Assembly: GCF_002902345.1 (NCBI RefSeq)
Contig: NZ_PPQB01000019.1
Span: 63,321-127,320, forward strand
DNA from: Staphylococcus arlettae
GTDB lineage: Bacteria > Bacillota > Bacilli > Staphylococcales > Staphylococcaceae
DNA: 64,000 nt
Direction of reading: 5' to 3'
Shown: in pieces, positions 45,802 to 56,444 of the stretch
Position numbering within the stretch: position 1 is the stretch's first letter
Layout of the letters: every line of letters starts with the position of its first letter
Made by a program: the position numbers and the translations under genes
Notes under the pieces: generated by a model
The model's input: the letters and a program-made list of their open reading frames with translations, nothing else
The model's database searches: none
What the model was told of the DNA's origin: nothing

Positions 45802-45925
45802 TCATAATGCCCATAGATGACCGAACTGAAAATATGCTTAACTTAATCTTTTTACTTTAGTCATTATAGACGGAGAGGAGACCACGAAAACTTTTTATTA
45901 CCATTAGATCTCTGTCTCACTCTAC
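45802..45925. repeat. Degenerate copy of the interspersed hairpin repeat
   Basis: Starts CATAATGCCCATAGATGAC and ends AGATCTCTGTCTCACTC, aligning over its length with the units at 22333-22603. As there, it directly follows a GGGAC-type terminator. Confidence 0.65.
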
Positions 45926-45930
45926 TTTTA

Positions 45931-47526
45931 TTATGCTTCATCTTCAGTAAATACCATATTTTCAAATGCTTCTCTTACTTGTGGTACTGACATTCCAACA
46001 ATAACTTGAACGTTTTTACCACTTTTTACTAATCCATGTGCCATCTGATTATGAATAAAGTAATCATTATCTTCTACTTTTTCTTGGTCTTTCACTGTTA
46101 AGCGTAATCTCGTCGCACAATTTGTGACATCTTTAATGTTCTCTGCGCCACCCAATCCTTGTAAATAGTAATTCGCTTTATCAGTATATTCATCGCCTGT
46201 AGCTGCATAAACAGAATCATTAGCACCTTGTTTTTCTTTGTAATCTTGCTTACTATATAACTTCACTTCTGATTTCTCTTTATCACGACCTGGTAATGGT
46301 ATATTAAATTTCAATATTAAAAATCTAAATACTACAAAATATATACCTGTAAAGATTAAACCAATAATTATTTGGATAACATAAGTTAACCAATGGTTTT
46401 GTGCTAGTGGAATCCAATTTGTAGCAAAGAAATCAATAAGTCCGCCACCAAAGTTTCCTACTAAACCAAAGCCATACATAATTGTATCCATTGATGCTGA
46501 TAGGATTGCATGTAATACAAATAAATATGGAGCAATAAATAAGAATGTGAATTCTAATGGCTCAGTAATACCTACTACCACAGCTGTTAATGTTGCTGGA
46601 AGAAGTAAAGCTGCAATTTTCTTCTTGTTTTCAGCAGGTGTAGTTGAATACATTGCCAACGCTATACCAATTGATCCGAATACTTTACCGTTACCTTGTA
46701 ACATAAAGCCGTATGGAAACTGTTCTTTTAATGGTTTAGTACTATTGGCAAATTCATTAACGTGTTTAAACCATTCTGCTTTTAAACCATGATTTACTAC
46801 TACTGGTCCTACTTCTATTGGAGCGTAAATAAAATGATGTAGTCCTGTTGGAATCAACACCCGTTCTAGGAAATGGAATAACCAGACGCCAATAAAACCA
46901 GAGCCTACAATAAATCCTTGTAATGATGTTATACCAGCTTGAATCGTAGGCCATACAATACAAGTAAGCAACGCCATAGGAAGCATAACAAAAAATGAAA
47001 TACTTACTACAAACGTTAATCCTTGGAAGACACCTAGCATTTCAGGTAATTTTTTATTGTAGTATCTATTATGTATCCAAGTCACTATACTGGAAATAAT
47101 AATACCACCTAAAATATTTGTATCTAATGTTTCAATACCGGCAATAGCTTTTAATCCTGTAACGTTTTCTACGCCTTTTTCTAAATTGGCACCAAATGTA
47201 TGTGGCCATTGCGTTAAAATCGCATTAATAAAAGTATTAAACATTAAATATCCCATTAATGCAGCTAACGCAGCATGTCCCGGTGCTCGCTTAGCTAGTG
47301 AAATAGGTAAACCTACTACAAACACAATTTCCATATGATTGAAAATTGTCCAGCCACCCGATTCAATCACTGACCATATTTTAAACCAAGTTGTTCCATC
47401 CTCTGCTATACTTCCCATAATTGCTGGATTTTTAAATAATGTAGCAAATCCTAGTACAATACCAAAGAAAGCAAACATAAGTACCGGTACAATCATGGCA
47501 CTACCAAAACGTTTTATAGCATTCAT
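45931..47526 (-). CDS. glvC: PTS EIICB, alpha-glucoside type (GlvC/MalX-like)
   Basis: A 531-residue fused EIIC-EIIB permease of the glucose PTS family. The EIIC domain (about residues 1-400, ten membrane segments) contains VGITEPLEFTFLFIAPYLFVLHA, the substrate-binding block. The C-terminal EIIB domain (from about 455) holds the phosphorylated Cys in TNCATRLRLTVKD. There is no EIIA. Similar proteins import maltose, maltose 6-phosphate precursors or arbutin-type glucosides. The ATG at 47526 follows GGGGTG; a GTG three codons upstream is within that site. It is divergent from an RpiR regulator, with a cre and a palindrome between them. Confidence 0.86.
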   Translation of the reverse strand: MNAIKRFGSAMIVPVLMFAFFGIVLGFATLFKNPAIMGSIAEDGTTWFKIWSVIESGGWTIFNHMEIVFVVGLPISLAKRAPGHAALAALMGYLMFNTFINAILTQWPHTFGANLEKGVENVTGLKAIAGIETLDTNILGGIIISSIVTWIHNRYYNKKLPEMLGVFQGLTFVVSISFFVMLPMALLTCIVWPTIQAGITSLQGFIVGSGFIGVWLFHFLERVLIPTGLHHFIYAPIEVGPVVVNHGLKAEWFKHVNEFANSTKPLKEQFPYGFMLQGNGKVFGSIGIALAMYSTTPAENKKKIAALLLPATLTAVVVGITEPLEFTFLFIAPYLFVLHAILSASMDTIMYGFGLVGNFGGGLIDFFATNWIPLAQNHWLTYVIQIIIGLIFTGIYFVVFRFLILKFNIPLPGRDKEKSEVKLYSKQDYKEKQGANDSVYAATGDEYTDKANYYLQGLGGAENIKDVTNCATRLRLTVKDQEKVEDNDYFIHNQMAHGLVKSGKNVQVIVGMSVPQVREAFENMVFTEDEA

Positions 47527-47591
47527 TACTGCCACCCCAATTCATAAAATTAAATCTCATTAATCAAATACTGTTATTTACAACTTTGACC

Positions 47592-47638
47592 GTATACAAG
47601 TTGTATGTCTTAACAACATCTTAAGGTAAACGCTTACA
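47592..47638. promoter_or_regulatory. glvC/glvR intergenic operator palindrome and cre
   Basis: ATACAA-G-TTGTAT (47594-47606) is a perfect odd-centred palindrome and a candidate operator for the divergent RpiR regulator. The cre at 47625-47638 reads TGTAAGCGTTTACC on the minus strand, 13 of 14 matches. Confidence 0.5.
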
Positions 47639-47651
47639 TATAAACAAGGGT

Positions 47652-47681
47652 TTGACTTAAAATTGAAATCTTTTGTATAAT
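47652..47681 (+). promoter_or_regulatory. Promoter of the RpiR regulator glvR
   Basis: TTGACT (47652-47657), 18 bp, TATAAT (47676-47681). It rules out the TTG at 47673, which heads the longest open frame, as a start codon. Confidence 0.65.
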
Positions 47682-47735
47682 CAGATTATATTTTCAAATG
47701 AAGGAAATATTTTCAATTATGAAGAGGTGAATGCG

Positions 47736-48497
47736 TTGTTACTAGACGAACGCTTAAATAACAATTTCGAAAAGTTAAACGATAACGATATACAAATTGC
47801 ACATTATGTAAATACACATATACGAGAATGTAAAACTATGAAAATCCAAGAGCTTGCTGCACGTACGCATGCTTCCAATGCTTCAATACACCGGTTTACT
47901 AAAAAATTAGGATTCGATGGTTATAGTGATTTCAAGTCATACTTAAAGTTTGAAACAGAACATCCCTCACAGTTACCATCCGATTCCATAGACCAATTCA
48001 AACAAGAAATATCCAATACATTCTCATACTTGGAACGTGTGGATTATCACTTAATTACAGATAAAATCTACCACGCAGACACGATTTATTTATATGGTAC
48101 AGGTTTAGCTCAAATGAACGTAGCACAGGAAGCTCGACGTATACTATTAACTATCCATAAAAATGTAATAGTCTTACATGATATTCATGAATTTAAAATG
48201 ATATTAAATAAATCGACAAATAAAGATATTTTCTTCATTATTTCTTTATCAGGTGAATCACAGCAATTAACCGAGATCACCAATTATTTGCAAGTGAGAC
48301 AAAAATATTTCTTTTCTATCACAACGTTAAAAGATAACAATTTAGCACAAAAAGCCAATTATAATATTTATGTTTCTAGTAATACTTTCTATTTAACAGA
48401 TGGTACCGATTATTCAAGCTTTATTAGCTATCATATATTTTTTGAAACTGTACTACGCAAATACCACGAACGTATGGTGCAACAAAATTTCACATAA
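47736..48497 (+). CDS. glvR: RpiR-family regulator of the alpha-glucoside PTS
   Basis: A 253-residue RpiR-type protein. The HTH region reads IQELAARTHASNASIHRFTKKLGFDGYSDFK, and a SIS domain follows with TIYLYGTGLAQMNVAQEARRIL and FFIISLSGESQQLTEI. The start is taken as the TTG at 47736, seven bases after AGAGGTG. The longer open frame starts inside the promoter. Divergence from glvC makes control of that permease likely, with a sugar phosphate as effector. Confidence 0.82.
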   Translation: MLLDERLNNNFEKLNDNDIQIAHYVNTHIRECKTMKIQELAARTHASNASIHRFTKKLGFDGYSDFKSYLKFETEHPSQLPSDSIDQFKQEISNTFSYLERVDYHLITDKIYHADTIYLYGTGLAQMNVAQEARRILLTIHKNVIVLHDIHEFKMILNKSTNKDIFFIISLSGESQQLTEITNYLQVRQKYFFSITTLKDNNLAQKANYNIYVSSNTFYLTDGTDYSSFISYHIFFETVLRKYHERMVQQNFT

Positions 48498-48501
48498 AAA
48501 A

Positions 48502-48547
48502 GACGAAGCGATATCAAACATTACTGTCTGCCATATTGCTTCGTCTA
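48502..48547. terminator. Terminator of the RpiR regulator
   Basis: AGACGAAGCGATAT pairs with ATATTGCTTCGTCT (one G-T pair) beyond the stop codon, with A and T tracts on the sides. Confidence 0.8.
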
Positions 48548-48667
48548 TTATCAAGGTGACTAGATTGCTAATACTTAGTATATAAATGTGTTCAGCATAT
48601 AGTCACCTATTTATATATACTAAATTGTTGTATTTATATTCCGCGCACTATAATTTTAATTTATTCT

Positions 48668-49183
48668 TTAAATATTTTTATAATTTTCACGATAGTCTTC
48701 AATTGTTTCCTGTAGCCTATCGAATAACATTTCGAAACCATGAGCTGTTGAATCATGATATTCTTTTTTCTTTTGCTTATATTCTAATTGCGTCAATCGT
48801 CGCTCTTTAGGAACTATCGCACTATACGTAAATAGCATTTGTGTAATACCAGCTTCACGCTCAAATATTTCAACTTGAATAGTATCTTCACCATCACTCA
48901 GTTCTGGCATGCCGATTGTCATTTCAATATAGTCATGCGGTTCAAGGGTAACGAATGTCCCTTGGACTCTATTTGCTTTCCCTTTGCGTACATCAACAAT
49001 TTCATATTTACCTTCTTCACGCGCATCAATTGTTATACTTTGATTCGTCCGTTCAGAAGTCATAAACCAACGTTTCAAAAATTGTTGCTCAGTCCAAGCT
49101 TGATATACCAATTCTGGTTCAACTTTAAACAATCGTTCCAATTGTACTTGCACATTATCATTCTCAATGTTGTACTTGGCCAA
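48668..49183 (-). CDS. SRPBCC (AHSA1-like/START fold) protein
   Basis: A 171-residue protein of the Bet v1-like SRPBCC superfamily. VEPELVYQAWTEQQFLKRWFM is the characteristic AHSA1 start, GKYEIVDVRKG and GTFVTLEPHDYIEMTI the following strands, and DSTAHGFEMLFDRLQETIEDY the C-terminal helix. These proteins bind hydrophobic ligands or act as stress-related co-chaperone-like proteins; no specific function is known here. The frame reads a GTG at 49192, but that lies in GGTAGGTG, so the TTG at 49183 is preferred with moderate certainty. Confidence 0.8.
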   Translation of the reverse strand: MAKYNIENDNVQVQLERLFKVEPELVYQAWTEQQFLKRWFMTSERTNQSITIDAREEGKYEIVDVRKGKANRVQGTFVTLEPHDYIEMTIGMPELSDGEDTIQVEIFEREAGITQMLFTYSAIVPKERRLTQLEYKQKKKEYHDSTAHGFEMLFDRLQETIEDYRENYKNI

Positions 49184-49325
49184 AATAGTCACCTACCTTT
49201 AATCTTACCTTTATCTTACCGTAATACTCATCAATTCAAAACTGTAACGTTTCAAATAAAATTAGTAGTTATAGTTATTAACTAATATATTTTATCGTCA
49301 AAACACTAGAACGTCAAAGTAATCG

Positions 49326-50627
49326 CTACTTTTGTGTTTTTGGTTTTAATTTTGGTAGTTTTAAGAAAATAGCAACTAAGCCACAAAGACCTAATAGCAT
49401 TGGATAAAAGCTATATGGCACCAATTCTAATGGAGATACTTTTGCTACACCTGCAGCAGCAATAAGTTGTGGACTATATGGTAGGATTCCTTGGAAACAA
49501 CTAGCGAAAATATCTAAAATACTTGCGGATTTTCTTGGATCCACATCATACTCGTCAGCAATATCTTTTGCTAATGGGCCTGCCATCAATATTGAAATTG
49601 TATTATTAGCTGTAGAAATATCAGCTGTACTTACTAAACCAGCTATACCTAACTCTGCCCCACGCTTTGATTTCACTCTATTCCGAACAAAATTCAATAA
49701 CCATGCAATGCCGCCATTATGTTGGATAAGTGCTACAAGTCCACCAATCATTAATGCAATGATGGCAATATCTTCCATACCTATAATACCTTTAGAAATA
49801 GATTGTAATAAACTCGTCCACTTAAATGAACCATCAATCAGACCTATAATTGCTGATAATAACGTACCACCTATTAACACAATTACAACATTAACCCCTA
49901 CTATCGCTAAAATTAAGACCATAAGATAAGGCAATACTTTAATAAAGTTAAAATCATAATTTTTTGTGTCAGCAACTTGTGTACCTTGTGTCAAAAACCA
50001 TAGCGCGATAATAGTTAAGAGTGCACCCGGCAGAACAATTTTAAAATTGACTTTAAATTTGTCGCTCATTTTTGTTTTTTGAGTACGTACTGCTGCAATA
50101 GTAGTATCTGAAATCATAGATAAATTATCACCAAACATGGCACCGCCTACTACTGTAGCCATAGTAATTGCTGAAGATATGTCTGTCGCTTGACTAAGTC
50201 CAAAACCTACTGGGGCAATGGCTGCAACAGTACCAACTGATGTCCCCATTGAAATCGATACAAACATCGAAATTACAAACAACCCTACAATTAATAAATT
50301 CTCAGGTATCAATGTTAATCCGAGATTAACAGTAGATTGTACGCCTCCCATATTTTCCGTTGTTTGTGAAAAGGCACCCGCTAAAATAAAGATCAACACC
50401 ATTAAAATAATATTAGGATGACCTGCACCTTTTGTAAAAATATCTATTTTTTCACCAAATGGCTTTTTCCTATTTTGTACCAAACCAAAAATTGAAGCAA
50501 TGACAATTGCTACATTTAATGGCATCGTAGTAAAATCACCTGTAATAATACCAACGCCTAAAAATAATAGTACAAATACTATTAATGGCGATAGTGCCCA
50601 AAAACTACCTTGTTGTAATTTACTCAT
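49326..50627 (-). CDS. NhaC-family carrier under SAM riboswitch control (possible methionine transporter)
   Basis: A 433-residue polytopic membrane protein of the NhaC antiporter family with about eleven helices. Recognisable blocks are SISMGTSVGTVAAIAPVGFG, GGAMFGDNLSMISDTTIAAVR (the family FGD..S.ISDTT motif) and GLVSTADISTANNTISI. It shares the family fold with the nhaC at 18437-19837 but clearly differs in sequence. A complete S-box aptamer and terminator precede it, so it is switched off when S-adenosylmethionine is abundant. That regulation argues for uptake of methionine or another sulfur compound, as proposed for MetT-type NhaC proteins, rather than plain Na+/H+ exchange. Substrate is inferred. 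Confidence 0.82.
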   Translation of the reverse strand: MSKLQQGSFWALSPLIVFVLLFLGVGIITGDFTTMPLNVAIVIASIFGLVQNRKKPFGEKIDIFTKGAGHPNIILMVLIFILAGAFSQTTENMGGVQSTVNLGLTLIPENLLIVGLFVISMFVSISMGTSVGTVAAIAPVGFGLSQATDISSAITMATVVGGAMFGDNLSMISDTTIAAVRTQKTKMSDKFKVNFKIVLPGALLTIIALWFLTQGTQVADTKNYDFNFIKVLPYLMVLILAIVGVNVVIVLIGGTLLSAIIGLIDGSFKWTSLLQSISKGIIGMEDIAIIALMIGGLVALIQHNGGIAWLLNFVRNRVKSKRGAELGIAGLVSTADISTANNTISILMAGPLAKDIADEYDVDPRKSASILDIFASCFQGILPYSPQLIAAAGVAKVSPLELVPYSFYPMLLGLCGLVAIFLKLPKLKPKTQK

Positions 50628-50650
50628 AACTAACCTACTTTCTTCATATT

Positions 50651-50810
50651 AAAAAAGCTCTTTCCTTATTGAAGAAAAGAGCGGCATTAGACCTTGTCAT
50701 CTTATCTTCTAGCAGTATGTTTGCTGCTACTGGAATTGGCACACGCATTACCATGTTGCCGAAGCTTCCTAGGGCCAGTCCCTCCACTTCTCTTGATAAG
50801 CTATTTAAAT
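50651..50810 (-). promoter_or_regulatory. SAM-I (S-box) riboswitch with intrinsic terminator
   Basis: On the minus strand the leader reads CTTATCAAGAG, then GTGGAGGGACTGGCCCT, GAAGCTTCGGCAACA, GGTAATGCGTGTGCCAATTCC and finally AGAAGATAAG closing P1 (50701-50810). These are the conserved P1-P4 segments of the SAM-I aptamer. It is followed by the terminator GCTCTTTTC...GGAAAGAGCTTTTTT (50651-50682), about 25 bp before the NhaC-family gene. Confidence 0.95.
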
Positions 50811-50885
50811 TCGTTATTACGTTACAACATTTTAGATAGTACGTCAACAGTTTGTAGCTAAACTATTAACTGAGTAACTATAAAA

Positions 50886-51497
50886 TTAATTGTTTGGTCT
50901 AATTATCGTAAATGTTTCACCTATGTGAGCATAATCATTACCAGCTAATCTACTAACAGCTTGTAAAGTGTCAGGGTTTATTTTACTGTCTTCAAAATAT
51001 ACATCATCAGCTATATGAAACATGACTACTTCACCAATAATAAGATCAGAACCTTCAAGCTTATCACCTAGTGGGATGATTCTATCCAACTTACACTCCA
51101 TACGTACTTTAGCTTGTGCAATCCCTGGTACATCTACTGCTTCAGAATCCACAAGATTTAATGATGTTCTTTCTAATTCATTTAATTCTATAGCAATAGG
51201 AGCTGCCGTCTTATTTACTTCTTCTACAATATTATTATCTGTAATATGAACAACAAATTGTCCGGTTTGCTCTATATTTACTGAGGTATCTTTTCTTTTC
51301 CCATTTGCTCGCGTTGTTGAAATCATTATCATTGGGGGCGCACTATTCACCACGTTAAAAAAACTAAATGGTGCTGCATTCATTACGCCGGTTTCGCTTT
51401 GAGTCGTGACAAAAGCAATGGGTCTCGGAATGACACTACCACTTAATAATTTATAATTCTGTTTTTTAGTTAATCCTTGTGGGTCAATTCTTTTCAT
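50886..51497 (-). CDS. Flavin reductase-like (FMN-binding) family protein
   Basis: A 203-residue protein of the flavin reductase-like domain family (DIM6/NTAB). SGSVIPRPIAFVTTQSETGVMNAAPFSFF is the typical N-terminal FMN-binding block, followed by RKDTSVNIEQTGQFVVHI and DLIIGEVVMFHI. Such proteins bind FMN and may reduce flavins or act as single-component oxidoreductases. The partner is unknown. ATG follows AGGAGTATGAACAA. It ends about 75 bp before the SAM riboswitch of the next gene and is not itself controlled by it. Confidence 0.85.
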   Translation of the reverse strand: MKRIDPQGLTKKQNYKLLSGSVIPRPIAFVTTQSETGVMNAAPFSFFNVVNSAPPMIMISTTRANGKRKDTSVNIEQTGQFVVHITDNNIVEEVNKTAAPIAIELNELERTSLNLVDSEAVDVPGIAQAKVRMECKLDRIIPLGDKLEGSDLIIGEVVMFHIADDVYFEDSKINPDTLQAVSRLAGNDYAHIGETFTIIRPNN

Positions 51498-51792
51498 TTG
51501 TTCATACTCCTAATTCAATAATAAGCGATTCCAAATACTAACAAAATTCAATGCTAATACAAGTTACTCTTATGTTTAATCTATTTGTATACCAATAGAA
51601 TTTCATAACCTTGATAAGACATTTTACCGCCATAAATCAAGGGGTATTCCCGTACTAATTATTCTTGTTGTAGTAAATCAGCATTAGAAAATTTAATTCT
51701 TAGATTTATATTAGACATAAACACACTCGCCTATTAAATTTTTATACTTTTGTTTACCCCAAAACGCTGGTAGCAATTACATATTATACCAT

Positions 51793-52914
51793 TCATTCGT
51801 TTAATAATTTTTGGACAAATGCTACAAAATAATCAGGTACTAATCGTAATATTTCTTCGTTCGGATCATATTTTGGGTGATGTAAATCATACATACTATC
51901 TGACCCAATAAATGCAAATACACTTGGGTACTGGTTTGAAAAACCTGAAAAATCTTCTCCTATAGTTAACGGTTTATCCATTATTGTGACGTTATAACCA
52001 ACGTTACGAGCCACATCGATAGCATCCTGTGTTAGTTGTTCATCATTTACCACTGCTCCCGGTAGTTTATGATAAGTTAGCTCAATTTCCACATCAAAAG
52101 TTTGCGCAAGGCCATCACATATTTGTTGTAAACGTTGTTCTATTAAATGTTGTACTTCCGCGTCAAACGTACGTACTGTACCTTGTACATAAGCATTGTC
52201 AGCAATTACATTCCATGTATTACCTGAAGACACTTCACCGATAGTCACGACACCTTGATCAAAGGCAGATAAATTCCGACTTACTATTGATTGAATACTA
52301 GTAATGAGTTGGCCTAAGACGATTGTTGGATCATTACCTTGTTCAGGTTTAGCAGCATGTGCACCTTTACCATGGATTGTTATTTCAAAACGGTCTACTG
52401 CTGAGGTCACCGTTCCTTGTTTGATAGCAAATTCACCGACAGCTAATGAAGGATAATTGTGATAACCTAATACTGCTTTCACACCTTCCAATGCTCCAGT
52501 ATTAGTAATACTATATGCGCCATGTGCTATTTCTTCTGCAGGTTGAAAAATAATGCGTACACGACCATTTAATTGCGTTTCCATAGCTTTAAGTTTTATT
52601 GCTACGGCTAAAATACTTGCCATATGAATATCATGACCACAAGCATGCATTACGCCTTCTGCAGTCGATTTAAAATCATGTTCAACTTGTTCAATTATAG
52701 GTAAAGCATCTATATCAGTACGTACCGCTATAAACTGCTCACCTTGTCCGACTTCAGCAACTAAACCTGTATCCAACGGCAAATCTAATATTTTAATATC
52801 ATATGATTCCAAAATAGTTCTAATTTTTTTAGTTGTTTCATATTCATAATCTGATACTTCAGGATATTGATGAAAAAGACGTCTCCATTTTACATAATCA
52901 TCAAAACTTGTCAT
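51793..52914 (-). CDS. M20 (M20D) family amidohydrolase
   Basis: A 373-residue zinc peptidase-like amidohydrolase related to hippurate/N-acyl-amino-acid hydrolases (IAA-amino acid hydrolase type). Metal motifs include RTDIDALP, MHACGHDIHM (His-Asp), PAEEIAHGA (catalytic and metal Glu), LGYHNYP and DLHHPKYDPNEE near the C-terminus. The dimerisation domain sits in the middle (HGKGAHAAKPEQGNDP). The acyl substrate is unknown. Start follows AAGGAGTG. It is monocistronic. Confidence 0.87.
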   Translation of the reverse strand: MTSFDDYVKWRRLFHQYPEVSDYEYETTKKIRTILESYDIKILDLPLDTGLVAEVGQGEQFIAVRTDIDALPIIEQVEHDFKSTAEGVMHACGHDIHMASILAVAIKLKAMETQLNGRVRIIFQPAEEIAHGAYSITNTGALEGVKAVLGYHNYPSLAVGEFAIKQGTVTSAVDRFEITIHGKGAHAAKPEQGNDPTIVLGQLITSIQSIVSRNLSAFDQGVVTIGEVSSGNTWNVIADNAYVQGTVRTFDAEVQHLIEQRLQQICDGLAQTFDVEIELTYHKLPGAVVNDEQLTQDAIDVARNVGYNVTIMDKPLTIGEDFSGFSNQYPSVFAFIGSDSMYDLHHPKYDPNEEILRLVPDYFVAFVQKLLNE

Positions 52915-53247
52915 CCCTTCTCACTCCTTTGATATTGTCGATGTGTATATTTTATAGAAACATATAGTTCTTATTCTGCCTTAAAACAGCTTTCCATTTA
53001 TACACATAACTACTTTTATTAAATAACCGACTAAATCAATCGCTTTTATTTACTATAGCCTATTATAGCAAGAAGTAATAACGAATAGTTTAAACTTGCT
53101 CGTTAAAAAGCTAAGCTATTTTTTCCAACAAGCACATGTTAAAACGTTAAATTACTCCCATTCGTAGTTTTAAACAGAGACTATGTAAATTAATTTATGT
53201 TCTTTATATTATCATAGTTAACGGAATTTAAAATTTAACATTAAAAA
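52915..53247. other. Intergenic stretch without recognised gene
   Basis: AT-rich sequence between the M20 gene and the hutI terminator. It must hold the M20 promoter. I see no coding frame, RNA or repeat. Confidence 0.5.
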
Positions 53248-53318
53248 TAGGACAGGCATAAATCATTTACATGTTTATCGTTGCTTCAATAACATGCTAT
53301 GATTATGCTTGTCCCATA
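53248..53318 (-). terminator. Terminator of the hutUI operon
   Basis: Minus strand: GGGACAAGCATAATCATAGCAT pairs, with two small bulges, with ATGTAAATGATTTATGCCTGTCC, then TATTTTTAATG. It lies 10 bp after the hutI stop. Confidence 0.75.
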
Positions 53319-53328
53319 GCTCTTTATA

Positions 53329-54567
53329 TTAATTTTGTAACTGATATTGATTATCTACAATAACTTTGCCGTCTTTTATAACTTTAGAAGCATGATTAAT
53401 ACCATAATGGTAAAGAACATATTCATGATTAGGTGCGTCCCAAATGACAATATTCGCTTTGTCACCTTTATCAATAGTTCCGGCATCAACGTCAATGGCT
53501 TTAGCCGCATTTACAGTTACTGCATTCCATATTTCATTTGCAGAAAGCTTTAATTTTAAGGAAGCAATAGCCATGACAAGTTGTAAATTGTTAGTAACAC
53601 AACTTCCTGGGTTAAAATCAGTAGCAATAGCAATCGCACCATTATTGTCAATCATGCCACGTGCATCTGCATATTGTTCCTTACCTAAATAAAACGTTGT
53701 TCCAGGTAATAGCACAGCTACAGTATCACTATCACGTAATTTTGCTTTGCCTTCTTCGCTAGATGCTACAAGATGATCTGCAGAAATCGCTTGTTCATCA
53801 ATAGCTAATTCCAAACCACCTAATGGATCAATTTCATCTGCATGAATTTTCACTTTAAAACCTTGTTGCTTAGCTGCTTCCATATATGCTTTAGACTCAT
53901 CAATAGTAAAGACGCCTGTCTCACAAAATATATCGGCAAAGTCAGCATATGGTTTAACTTCTGGTAATAAGTCAATCATTTCTTGTAAAAATGCTTGATT
54001 AGACGTTGCGTCTTTAGGCACTGCATGTGGCCCTAAAAATGTATGTCTCATAGTTAAATTATATTTCTCAGCTAATTGATTGGATACTTTTAATTGTTTT
54101 AATTCATTTTCTTTATCTAAGCCATATCCACTTTTACTTTCAATTGTAAGCACACCATGTTGAACCATAGTTAATAAGTTTTTTTCAGCTTTAGAGAATA
54201 ATTCCGCTTCACTCGCTTGTCTAGTGGCATCTACTGTATTTAAAATACCGCCACCCTGTTCTAAAATTTCTAAGTAAGATACACCTTGTCTTTTTAAAGA
54301 CATCTCATGCTCACGAGAACCTCCATGTACTAAATGCGTATGTGCTTCAACAAGCGCAGGTGATACCACTTTATCACTAGCATCAATTGTCTCTGTCGCT
54401 TCATATTCAGTAGTATAAGGACCAGAATAAACAATTTTGCCATCATTAACTACAACTGTCCCATTTTCAATGAGTTCTAAGTCATTTAACTCTTGCCCTT
54501 TTAATGGTTTGTCTGTTTTTTTTGGTAAAATTAACTGTTTAATATTTTGAATAACTAAATCATTCAT
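53329..54567 (-). CDS. hutI: Imidazolonepropionase
   Basis: HutI hydrolyses 4-imidazolone-5-propanoate to N-formimidoyl-L-glutamate, step three of histidine breakdown. The 412-residue amidohydrolase shows the metal-binding [47 protein letters not shown] and ISADHL, and the C-terminal ATDFNPGSC. It overlaps the end of hutU by 8 bp, so the two are translationally coupled. A strong terminator follows. Confidence 0.96.
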   Translation of the reverse strand: MNDLVIQNIKQLILPKKTDKPLKGQELNDLELIENGTVVVNDGKIVYSGPYTTEYEATETIDASDKVVSPALVEAHTHLVHGGSREHEMSLKRQGVSYLEILEQGGGILNTVDATRQASEAELFSKAEKNLLTMVQHGVLTIESKSGYGLDKENELKQLKVSNQLAEKYNLTMRHTFLGPHAVPKDATSNQAFLQEMIDLLPEVKPYADFADIFCETGVFTIDESKAYMEAAKQQGFKVKIHADEIDPLGGLELAIDEQAISADHLVASSEEGKAKLRDSDTVAVLLPGTTFYLGKEQYADARGMIDNNGAIAIATDFNPGSCVTNNLQLVMAIASLKLKLSANEIWNAVTVNAAKAIDVDAGTIDKGDKANIVIWDAPNHEYVLYHYGINHASKVIKDGKVIVDNQYQLQN

Positions 54568-56227
54568 TATGTGTCACCTCTTTTGTAATCATTGGAATAT
54601 GAATACCTTTCTCTTTTGCCACTTCTACAGACTTGTCGTATCCAGCATCTGCATGTCTCACAACACCCATGCCTGGATCAGTTGTTAATACACGTTCTAA
54701 ACGTTTTTCTGCACGTTCTGAACCATCTGCGACTACGACCATACCAGCATGTAGAGAATAGCCCATTCCTACGCCACCACCATGGTGGAATGAAATCCAA
54801 GAACCGCCTGCAGCAGTATTCACAAGTGCATTTAAAATAGCCCAATCACCAACTGCATCTGATCCATCTTGCATACCTTCAGTTTCTCTGTTAGGACTAG
54901 CTACTGAACCAGAGTCTAAATGATCACGACCAATGACAACAGGTGCCGAAATCTCGCCATCACGTACTAATTTATTTAATGCAACTCCCATTTTTGCACG
55001 TTCACCATAACCTAACCATGCAATTCGAGATGGTAACCCTTGGAACGCAATTTTTTCCGTTGCTAAGTCTAGCCAACGATTTAATTTTTCGTTATCTGGG
55101 AATAATTTTCTCATTTCCTCATCTGCACGTTCAATATCTTTTGGATCTCCACTTAATGCTGCAAATCTAAATGGCCCTTTACCTTCACAAAATAACGGTC
55201 TTATATAAGCAGGAACAAATCCTGGGAAATCAAATGCATTACTTACACCATTATTAAATGCAACTTGTCTTATATTATTACCATAATCAAATGCAATAGC
55301 ACCATTTTGTTGAAATGCTAGCATTAACTCTACATGCTGTGCCATAGATTGTTCAGATTTTTTAACATATTCTTTAGGATCTTTCTGTCTAAGTGCTTTT
55401 GCCTCTTCTATTGAATACCCTTGTGGTATATAACCATTTAATGGGTCATGCGCACTTGTTTGGTCCGTGATAATATCAATTTTAAAACCTTTATCTAAAA
55501 TTGCTTTATGAACATCAACAGCATTGCCTATTAAACCAATAGATAATGGTTGGCCAGCCGTTCTTGCTTCATCAGCTAATTTTAGCGCTTCGTCTAAACT
55601 GTCCGTTTTAACATCACAATATTTCGTTTCAATTCGCTTATCGATTCTAGATTCATCGACATCGACACCGATTACGACACCACCATTCATAGTTACTGCT
55701 AATGGTTGAGCACCACCCATGCCACCTAGTCCTGCAGTGAGTGTTACCGTTCCATTTAATTTACCATTGTAATGTTGGTTCGCTAACTCACCAAACGTTT
55801 CATAAGTTCCTTGTACAATTCCTTGAGAGCCAATATATATCCAACTACCAGCTGTCATTTGTCCATACATCATTAATCCTTTTTTATCCAATTCATTAAA
55901 ATGCTCCCAGTTCGCCCATTCAGGAACTAATACTGAATTTGACAGTAATACTCTTGGTGCTTCTTCATGTGTCTTGAATACAGCAACAGGTTTACCAGAT
56001 TGGACTAACATAGTTTCATCCGCTTCTAAATTACGTAATGTTTCTTCAATTGCTTCAAATGCTTCCCAATTTCTAGCTGCTTTGCCAATACCGCCATAGA
56101 CAACTAAATCTTCAGGTCGCTCTGCTACTTCTGGGTCTAAATTGTTATACAGCATACGCAATACCGCTTCTTGTTCCCAACCTTTACATTCAATATCTAA
56201 CCCTTTTTTAGCTTGGATTTTTCTCAT
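54560..56227 (-). CDS. hutU: Urocanate hydratase
   Basis: HutU converts urocanate to imidazolonepropionate using tightly bound NAD+. The 555-residue protein is of full family length. [35 protein letters not shown] (NAD-binding glycine-rich region), [19 protein letters not shown] and [19 protein letters not shown] are diagnostic. It heads the hutU-hutI unit, divergent from a LysR regulator. hutH (histidine ammonia-lyase) is not in this window. Confidence 0.97.
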   Translation of the reverse strand: MRKIQAKKGLDIECKGWEQEAVLRMLYNNLDPEVAERPEDLVVYGGIGKAARNWEAFEAIEETLRNLEADETMLVQSGKPVAVFKTHEEAPRVLLSNSVLVPEWANWEHFNELDKKGLMMYGQMTAGSWIYIGSQGIVQGTYETFGELANQHYNGKLNGTVTLTAGLGGMGGAQPLAVTMNGGVVIGVDVDESRIDKRIETKYCDVKTDSLDEALKLADEARTAGQPLSIGLIGNAVDVHKAILDKGFKIDIITDQTSAHDPLNGYIPQGYSIEEAKALRQKDPKEYVKKSEQSMAQHVELMLAFQQNGAIAFDYGNNIRQVAFNNGVSNAFDFPGFVPAYIRPLFCEGKGPFRFAALSGDPKDIERADEEMRKLFPDNEKLNRWLDLATEKIAFQGLPSRIAWLGYGERAKMGVALNKLVRDGEISAPVVIGRDHLDSGSVASPNRETEGMQDGSDAVGDWAILNALVNTAAGGSWISFHHGGGVGMGYSLHAGMVVVADGSERAEKRLERVLTTDPGMGVVRHADAGYDKSVEVAKEKGIHIPMITKEVTHNE

Positions 56228-56444
56228 ATTTATTCCACTCCATTCCTCTGTTTAATTACAGTTGTCATGTATAGTCATGTCCAGCGACTACAGAAAGCAA
56301 ACCCCTTATTAATATGCTTTGTGTTTACAACAGATAAAATTTATGTACCTTATGACTTAAGTATATTATGATTATTTATAGATAACCAATATTAATAAAC
56401 TAATGATTCATAACTTAAAACTATAAATAAACGTTAGGAGTGTT

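Noticed and set aside
50644..50847. A 67-codon minus-strand open frame
   Set aside because: It coincides with the SAM riboswitch and its terminator and would be read from structured RNA; no ribosome-binding site.
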